DNA of 64,000 bases from NCBI RefSeq assembly GCF_014203715.1, contig NZ_JACHJP010000004.1, forward strand, positions 434,001 through 498,000, in the 5' to 3' direction. Shown here one piece after another: positions 59,407 to 64,000 of the stretch (its first letter is position 1; each line of letters begins with the position of its first letter). The stretch is from Streptosporangium saharense. GTDB lineage: Bacteria > Actinomycetota > Actinomycetes > Streptosporangiales > Streptosporangiaceae. The notes below the pieces were generated by a model. The model saw only the letters and a list, made by a program, of their open reading frames with translations. It did not search any database and was not told the origin of the DNA. A program made the position numbers and the translations under genes.

Positions 59407-60501
59407 TTACGGCCGTGCCGGACGGTTCATGGGACTCTGCTTGGCGGGAAGGGCGGGCTCCTCGTCGGTCCAGGCGATGGAGTCGATCGCCGTGTAGATC
59501 TCGTACTGTCTGCCGTGGTAGGTGTAGGTCGACTCGGAGGCGAGCGGCTGTCCCGTCGCGGTGTCCAGCACGAACCGGGTCCGTAGGGCGGGCCCCTCCT
59601 GGAAGCTGACCGCCTGACCGGTACGGCCGAGCGGGTCGGTGACCTTGCCCAGGGCCGTCACCCCCGGCAGTGCGGCGCACATGCGGTAGACCGCGGCCCG
59701 CACCTCGGGGGAGACGGGGAAGTTCGTGACGAGCTGCGTGCCGACCCCGTAGAGCTCGGCGTTCATGTCGATCGGCTCGGAACTGTAGCCCTTGGTGATG
59801 ACCTTCTCCAGGTAGGCCCGTATCCCCTCGGGGGTCGTCGGCAGCGCGTTCAGCGTCTCCGGGGTCATGGGGACGCCGAGCAGCGTCAGTGACTTGCCGG
59901 TGTCGTCCCACAGGGCGTGACGCTCACCCGGCTCGGCGCTGAGCGTGCTTTCCGGGTCGTGATAGGTCCAGCTCCGGGGGGATCCCGCGGCCCGCCAGGC
60001 CTTCTCGTCCTTGGGCGTCGCCGGGGCGGCTCCCTGCTCCTGCCTGATCAGCCACACGCGCCCACCCGGCGTCCGTGGGGCCCAGGTCTCGACCGAGGTG
60101 GTCTCCTGCAGGACGTAGCGGTTGTCGGGAGTGCCGTGCTGCATGCCGTTGACGGCTTTGCGCACCCAGTACTTCCCGGTCGCGGGCGTCCTGGAGGTCG
60201 AGTCCGCGGCGGCGAGGAAGACGTCCCTGGCCGACAGCGTCGTCACGGAGTGTCCCGGCGCCGGGGCCGGGGTCTCCGGCGACGCGAGCACGATGGCCGC
60301 GGTGGCCGCGACACCGAGCAGGCCCGCGCCGAGCGCGGTCCACCGAGCAGCCCGTACGGCCCTGCGGATCCTGCCGACCGTGGGTTCTCGACGAGTGGAC
60401 TCCTGGAAGGCGGCGGTGAGAAGTGCCCTGCCTTCGGCGACCACCTCGGGCGTGGGCGGCGGCACCGACATCAGCGTGCGGATCTGGGCGAGGTCATCCA
60501 T
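59407..60501 (-). CDS. CU044_5270-family membrane protein, ECF partner
   Basis: 364 residues. Cytoplasmic N-terminus (LAQIRTLMSVPPPTPEVV), one membrane helix (about 50-74), then an outer domain. This is the layout of CU044_5270 proteins, which accompany ECF sigma genes and likely regulate them. The start overlaps the sigma gene by 8 bases. Confidence 0.82.
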   Translation of the reverse strand: MDDLAQIRTLMSVPPPTPEVVAEGRALLTAAFQESTRREPTVGRIRRAVRAARWTALGAGLLGVAATAAIVLASPETPAPAPGHSVTTLSARDVFLAAADSTSRTPATGKYWVRKAVNGMQHGTPDNRYVLQETTSVETWAPRTPGGRVWLIRQEQGAAPATPKDEKAWRAAGSPRSWTYHDPESTLSAEPGERHALWDDTGKSLTLLGVPMTPETLNALPTTPEGIRAYLEKVITKGYSSEPIDMNAELYGVGTQLVTNFPVSPEVRAAVYRMCAALPGVTALGKVTDPLGRTGQAVSFQEGPALRTRFVLDTATGQPLASESTYTYHGRQYEIYTAIDSIAWTDEEPALPAKQSPMNRPARP

Positions 60502-61087
60502 CCGATGCTCCGATCAAGGGGTTGACGCCGCCGAGGGCGGCTCGCAGCTTCTTGCGGACGCGGTTGAGCCGCGATCCGACGGTTCCCGTCGGGACGCCGA
60601 GGGCGTGCGCGATCTCCTCGTAGCTGAGGTCGGCCAGCGCGAGGAGCAGCAGCACGTCACGGTCGCTCTCCGGCATCGCCTCAAGGGCGGTCGCGAGCGG
60701 CCCCCGCACGCCCGCGGCGGTGAGCCGTCCGGCCACCAGCTCCTCGTGCCCGGCGTCGATCCCGTCGTCCGCCGACACCCGGCGCAGGGCGCGCAGGTGG
60801 CGTGCCTCCTGGCCACGGTGGTGGGCGACGAGGTTCGTCGCGATGCCGTACAGCCAGCCGCGAGCCGTACCCCGTGCGGGGTCGAAGCCGTCGCGCCCGC
60901 GGAAGGCCGCCAGGAAGACCTCCGCCGTCAGGTCGTCGGCAGTCTGGGTGCCCAGCCTTCCCGCGACATAGCGGTGGATGTCTGGAAAGTAGCGGTCGTA
61001 GAGCACCGCGAACCGTTCGGGGAAGCGCAGGGACTCCTCGATCGCGAGGGCGTCCTCGGTCTCCCGGGAAGGGGCGCTGACCTTCAC
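60494..61087 (-). CDS. ECF sigma factor
   Basis: 197 residues from GTG 61087. Region 2: RFAVLYDRYFPDIHRYVAGRLGTQTADDLTAEVFLAAF. Region 4: MPESDRDVLLLLALADLSYEEIAHALGVPTGTVGSRLNRVRKKL. Paired with the membrane protein downstream. Its ligand or stress is unknown. Confidence 0.92.
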   Translation of the reverse strand: MKVSAPSRETEDALAIEESLRFPERFAVLYDRYFPDIHRYVAGRLGTQTADDLTAEVFLAAFRGRDGFDPARGTARGWLYGIATNLVAHHRGQEARHLRALRRVSADDGIDAGHEELVAGRLTAAGVRGPLATALEAMPESDRDVLLLLALADLSYEEIAHALGVPTGTVGSRLNRVRKKLRAALGGVNPLIGASDG

Positions 61088-61182
61088 GTCCTCACCCCCA
61101 CCGGCGTTCTCTGTGGGTTCACACCTCTACTTGCCGCGACGAGCCCGTCTTCTTCACGCCGCACTCGTGTACGGCACGGGGC

Positions 61183-61422
61183 TCAGCCCTCGTACGGTGT
61201 GCCCTCCTCCTCGGAGCCGGTCAGGGTCTCCGGGGAGAGTACGGCGGAGGCACCGATGACCTCGATGCCCAGCAGGCGGCCGTGTTCGTCGAGGTCGAGG
61301 ATCACCTCACCCCGCAGCTCCGGGTCCTCGACCAGGATCTGGGTCTTCGCCTCGCCCGGGGCGATCTCCTCGACCAGGTAGACGTAGGCGACGTCGTTCT
61401 CCCTGTCGTGTTCTACACGCAA
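61183..61422 (-). CDS. DUF2283 protein next to a toxin gene
   Basis: About 79 residues from TTG 61422, which has GGGAGG 7 bases upstream and follows the toxin gene by 11 bases. A longer reading from 61449 would overlap the toxin stop and lacks a binding site. DUF2283 signature: RVEHDRENDVAYVYLVE, EVILDLDEHGRLLGIEVIGAS. Small DUF2283 proteins sit next to DUF4258-type toxins in many genomes and are taken as antitoxins or immunity proteins. Probable immunity protein here. Confidence 0.8.
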   Translation of the reverse strand: MRVEHDRENDVAYVYLVEEIAPGEAKTQILVEDPELRGEVILDLDEHGRLLGIEVIGASAVLSPETLTGSEEEGTPYEG

Positions 61423-61433
61423 GGTCAACCTCC

Positions 61434-62363
61434 CTACTTGCGTCGCCACATGGCCGAGACGATGCCTCCGGCCTTGTTCACCACGACGCGGACGTTCTGG
61501 CTCTCGTGGACCTTGGTGTCCTTGGTGTTGCCGGGCTTGCCTGGCGACTTCATGGCCTGGTCGATCATATCGTCGCTGATCCCGCGCTGGACCTGACGGA
61601 TCTCGGTGTGCCCCGACTTCTCCCCGGCACCGGCCTGGTTGCCGCTACGGCCGCCGCTGCCACCGCTGCCGCGCCTGCCGCCCCGGCGGCCGTTGCCGCC
61701 CGACCTGGCGTTGTTGTTGCTGCGGCCCATCTGGGCCATGCCGTCCCTGGGGGAGGCCGCCCTCGGGCCGACGGTGCGGACCGGGACGCGGCCTCCGGCG
61801 AGCGCGAGGGGCGGCCCACCGGGGGGACGGAGGTTGTCGAGGATACGGCGGAACCGCTCGGTGACGCGGCGGTTGAGCGCGGGGGTCAGCACCCTGCCCG
61901 CGCCCTCGGCTCCCTCGCGCTGGAGGCGGCCGATCAGGGCACGCGTGCGGTACATCTCCGCCGTCGCCGCGGCCCCGCCGAGGGGGCCACCGGCCAGCAG
62001 TGCCCTGGCCACCCGCACGGAGGCGTAGACGGCGGCGGTCCCGACGGCGAGTTTCACGCCGGTGGTGAGCCAGGCGGTGTTGTCGAGCACCACGGGGGCG
62101 GACCTGACGGCGGCGGCCGCCTGGCCGAGATGACCGCCGGTCTCCTCCCAGTAGCTCGCCAGCTCGGTCGCGGAGTCGCCGCGGTAGCTCTCCTGCGTGC
62201 GCTGGACCGAAGACCGGGTCCCGGTGGCGGCCGGTTCGGCACCGGCGAGCACGGTCCGCCAGGCGTCGGCGTCCTTGCGGATCTCGTCCTCGTCGATGTT
62301 CGGCCAGGGCATGCCGAGCAGGCCGAGCATCATGTCGACCTGCGGCGGAACCGTCACGCCCAT
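61434..62363 (-). CDS. WXG-type polymorphic toxin with C-terminal DUF4258-like domain
   Basis: 309 residues. N-terminal helical WXG-like domain (about 20-115, with LASYWEETGGHL), two hydrophobic segments (about 95-125), a Gly/Arg/Asn-rich linker (about 215-245, GNGRRGGRRGSGG), then a toxin-like domain (about 250-309, TEIRQVQRGISDDMIDQAMKSP and NVRVVVNKAGGIVSAMWRRK). The last part is the DUF4258 pattern, linked to ribonuclease-like toxins. It follows the WXG100-like gene with a 10-base overlap and precedes a DUF2283 gene, the expected immunity position. Confidence 0.78.
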   Translation of the reverse strand: MGVTVPPQVDMMLGLLGMPWPNIDEDEIRKDADAWRTVLAGAEPAATGTRSSVQRTQESYRGDSATELASYWEETGGHLGQAAAAVRSAPVVLDNTAWLTTGVKLAVGTAAVYASVRVARALLAGGPLGGAAATAEMYRTRALIGRLQREGAEGAGRVLTPALNRRVTERFRRILDNLRPPGGPPLALAGGRVPVRTVGPRAASPRDGMAQMGRSNNNARSGGNGRRGGRRGSGGSGGRSGNQAGAGEKSGHTEIRQVQRGISDDMIDQAMKSPGKPGNTKDTKVHESQNVRVVVNKAGGIVSAMWRRK

Positions 62364-62674
62364 GCTTGGCCCGCCTGGCCGTACGGCATGCTCGCCTGTT
62401 CCGCGACCTCGGTGTTGGCGACCACGGTGCCCATGGCGCCACCGGTGCCGTCGATCACCTGGGACAGGCCGGTCAGGGCGTCGAGCCCGACCACACTGGC
62501 CTCGGAGTAGGAGCGGACGAACATGGCCAGCAGGCCGTTGTCCCCCCAGGACGAGCCGCCGAGTCCGCGTTCTCTGAGCCGTCGTACGGCCGCGGCGTAG
62601 TCCTCGCCGTGCGTCCGCATCCGGGAGGACTCCTGCTCCAGAGTCCCCCGGGAGATCTCGAATCCGTAACTCAT
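62354..62674 (-). CDS. WXG100-like small protein
   Basis: About 106 residues from ATG 62674. Helical, with GFEISRGTLEQESSRMRTHGEDYAAAVRRLRERGLGGSSWGDNGLLAMF: an ESX-type helical hairpin with a SWG turn. A late tail QASMPYGQAGQAWA is Gln/Ala-rich. Presumably exported with the toxin through a type VII-like system. Overlaps the toxin gene by 10 bases. Confidence 0.7.
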   Translation of the reverse strand: MSYGFEISRGTLEQESSRMRTHGEDYAAAVRRLRERGLGGSSWGDNGLLAMFVRSYSEASVVGLDALTGLSQVIDGTGGAMGTVVANTEVAEQASMPYGQAGQAWA

Positions 62675-62823
62675 GGCCGTGACCTTAGTCTGAAGATCCG
62701 GTGAACAGGCCATGAAAATGCCATAAATGGCGACATTTAGTGATCTATATCTCTTCGATGCGTTCGTCACCGGAGGGCGTTCTAGAGTTGGGGACCCATC
62801 AGCGCCTCACCGCCGGAGCCGAC

Positions 62824-63222
62824 ATGTCCACCGACCCTTCGCCCGACGACGACGTCGAGCGTCTGGAGCGGGTCCTGCTCCAGGGGCGCGGGATGATGGA
62901 GCGGCTGCGGGAGGCGCGTACCGAGGTCCGCGAGGTGTCCGGACGGGCGCACAGCGCCGAGGACCTCGTCGAGGTCGTCTCGAACGGGCAGGGCGACGTG
63001 ACCGAGGTCCGTATCGACCCCCGTGCCATGCGGCTCGACCACGCGACCCTGGGCAGGCAGGTGACCGCGGTGCTCCAGGCCGCCCAGGACGAGGCGGCGC
63101 GGCTGGCCCGGGAGATCGTCGACAGGGCCCTCGCCGATACCGAGGGGCTGCCCGAGCCGCCCGACGAGCACTTCATCCGCGACCGGGTGGACCAGATCGC
63201 CCGCAACTGCTCTGAACTCTGA
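62824..63222 (+). CDS. YbaB/EbfC-family protein
   Basis: 132 residues from ATG 62824 (GGAG 9 bases upstream). EbfC core: LLQGRGMMERLREARTEVREVSGRAHSAEDLVEVVSNGQGDVTEVRIDPRAMR. Longer than housekeeping YbaB; such proteins often accompany WXG100 toxin loci in actinomycetes. Divergent from the WXG100-like gene. Confidence 0.82.
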   Translation: MSTDPSPDDDVERLERVLLQGRGMMERLREARTEVREVSGRAHSAEDLVEVVSNGQGDVTEVRIDPRAMRLDHATLGRQVTAVLQAAQDEAARLAREIVDRALADTEGLPEPPDEHFIRDRVDQIARNCSEL

Positions 63223-63235
63223 CCCGGAGGCGCGC

Positions 63236-63616
63236 GTGTACGGCTCCCACATCGACCCCGCCGACATCCGTGAGGCGGACCTCGCCGAGGCCGACGCCAG
63301 GGCGGAGCGGGTCACGACCTGGATCCAGGAGACCGAGGGCGCCCTCGACGAGGTCGTCGGCGAGGGGCGCGGGGACTCCGGGCAGGTCACGGCGACCGTG
63401 ACGGCCGAGGGGCGGGTTCTGGAGGTTGTGTTCGACTCCCGTGCCATGCGGCTCGGCAGCCATGTCCTCGCGGAGGAGGTGCGCTCGGCCGTCGCGCGGG
63501 CCAGGCTCGACGTGACGCGCAGGATCGAGGAGCTGATGCGCGGGGAGGTCGACGGGTTCGACCTGGCCAGGGCCGCCGCCCAGTTCGAGAACCTTCTCGA
63601 CACCCCCTGGCGGTAG
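63236..63616 (+). CDS. YbaB/EbfC-family protein (second copy)
   Basis: 126 residues from GTG 63236, 13 bases after the first copy. Similar core: TEGALDEVVGEGRGDSGQVTATVTAEGRVLEVVFDSRAMRLG. Probable partner of the first YbaB protein in a heteromer. Same operon. Confidence 0.82.
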   Translation: MYGSHIDPADIREADLAEADARAERVTTWIQETEGALDEVVGEGRGDSGQVTATVTAEGRVLEVVFDSRAMRLGSHVLAEEVRSAVARARLDVTRRIEELMRGEVDGFDLARAAAQFENLLDTPWR

Positions 63617-63619
63617 TCC

Positions 63620-63934
63620 TCACGCCCGGTCCGGATGCCAGGGCATCCACTTGCGGTCGATCTCGGCCTCCAGGTCGACCCCGTGGTGGCGGGCCATCAG
63701 CAGGACGTGGGCCAGGACGTCGGCCAACTCGGCGCGCAGTGCCTCATCGAGTTCCTCGGGGGAGCGGCCCTTGGTCCTGGCCTGCCCCGAGCGCATCAGG
63801 AAGGCCTGCGTCAGCTCGCCGACCTCCTCCTGAAGCTTCAGCAGGAACCAGGTGGCGTCCCTGGTGATGCCGTGTTTGCGGGCGTAGGAGCCCGACACGG
63901 CCTCGACCTCGTCCGTGAGCTGTCCCAGATCCAT
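63620..63934 (-). CDS. MazG-like nucleotide pyrophosphohydrolase
   Basis: About 104 residues from ATG 63934. MazG helices: LKLQEEVGELTQAFL (EExxE) and EALRAELADVLAHVLLMARHHGVD (ExxD). It hydrolyses aberrant or excess NTPs. ATG 63934 is chosen over GTG 63955 because TACGCT lies 7 bases upstream with TTTACA 16 bases before it, fitting a leaderless transcript that would start at the ATG. Converges on the YbaB genes. Confidence 0.85.
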   Translation of the reverse strand: MDLGQLTDEVEAVSGSYARKHGITRDATWFLLKLQEEVGELTQAFLMRSGQARTKGRSPEELDEALRAELADVLAHVLLMARHHGVDLEAEIDRKWMPWHPDRA

Positions 63935-63940
63935 CCCGGG

Positions 63941-63968
63941 AGCGTACGGCCACACCCGGTGATGTAAA
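63941..63968 (-). promoter_or_regulatory. Candidate leaderless promoter of the MazG gene
   Basis: Minus strand: TTTACA, 16-base spacer, TACGCT, then 6 bases to the ATG. The start of transcription would coincide with the start codon. Confidence 0.55.
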
Positions 63969-64000
63969 GAAAAGTAGACATGGTGTTTTGTTTGCTTTAC

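Noticed and set aside
63955..63957. GTG 63955 as the start of the MazG-like gene
   Set aside because: It lies inside the -35/-10 region of a well-formed leaderless promoter whose start coincides with ATG 63934.

Overview
The window comes from a high-GC actinomycete. Codon third positions are almost all G or C, GTG and TTG starts are frequent, and several genes fit leaderless promoters. The gene set (thymidylate kinase fused to an MFS half, several ECF sigma factors, SARP-type regulator, ClpP pair with PopR, narGHJI, WXG100-type toxin locus, rifamycin resistance pair) suggests a filamentous Streptosporangium- or Nonomuraea-like genus; the exact genus is inference. Layout. 1-8.6 kb: replication housekeeping (MFS-tmk fusion, holB, RicT/PSP1 gene) interrupted by two ECF sigma/membrane-partner pairs and a glycosyltransferase pair; the second ECF gene looks damaged at its 5' end. 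8.6-13.7 kb: a tightly coupled minus-strand operon of four genes (nucleotidyl-cyclase-like protein, STAND-type NTPase, SPFH-like protein, DUF4407 membrane protein). The first two proteins share a 19-residue motif at the C-terminus of one and the N-terminus of the other, the arrangement known from amyloid-signalling NLR/effector pairs. This is the best candidate for an undescribed system. 14-18.7 kb: a lipoprotein peptidase, tRNA-Thr(CGT) with its terminator, a near-identical second copy of that terminator 2.3 kb downstream, an ArsR-type regulator divergent from an aldo/keto reductase, and a frameshifted integrase tail: probably a decayed tRNA-linked integration site. 18.7-25.3 kb: formamidase fmdA/fmdB, a PadR/membrane-protein pair, popR converging on two clpP genes (one lacking the catalytic serine), and small hypothetical genes. 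25.4-33.9 kb: narK and narGHJI, a complete respiratory nitrate reductase set. 33.9-44 kb: RDD protein, large SARP/NB-ARC-like regulator, DrrAB-type ABC exporter, an asparagine-synthase-like protein, a second PadR/membrane-protein pair and a small secreted protein. 44-52.6 kb: P-loop kinase, NmrA-like oxidoreductase, DHA2 MFS exporter, an ECF41 sigma factor with a likely target promoter, a 41-residue membrane peptide, TetR/cupin pair, GNAT and DUF2079 proteins. 52.6-56.4 kb: a rifamycin-resistance operon with a rifamycin-associated element (RAE), a rifamycin-type glycosyltransferase and HelR. 56.4-64 kb: inositol-phosphate synthase, a two-component system, another ECF/CU044_5270 pair, then a polymorphic-toxin locus (WXG100-like protein, toxin with a C-terminal DUF4258-like domain, DUF2283 protein) divergent from two YbaB/EbfC genes, and a MazG-like protein. 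How the genes work together. Three sigma/membrane-protein pairs and one ECF41 factor give envelope-type signalling. The nar block supports survival at low oxygen. The RAE operon protects RNA polymerase and modifies rifamycins. The STAND/cyclase operon and the toxin locus look like conflict or defence modules. Most coordinates were chosen from visible start codons, ribosome binding sites and 4-base overlaps with neighbours; no database search was possible.
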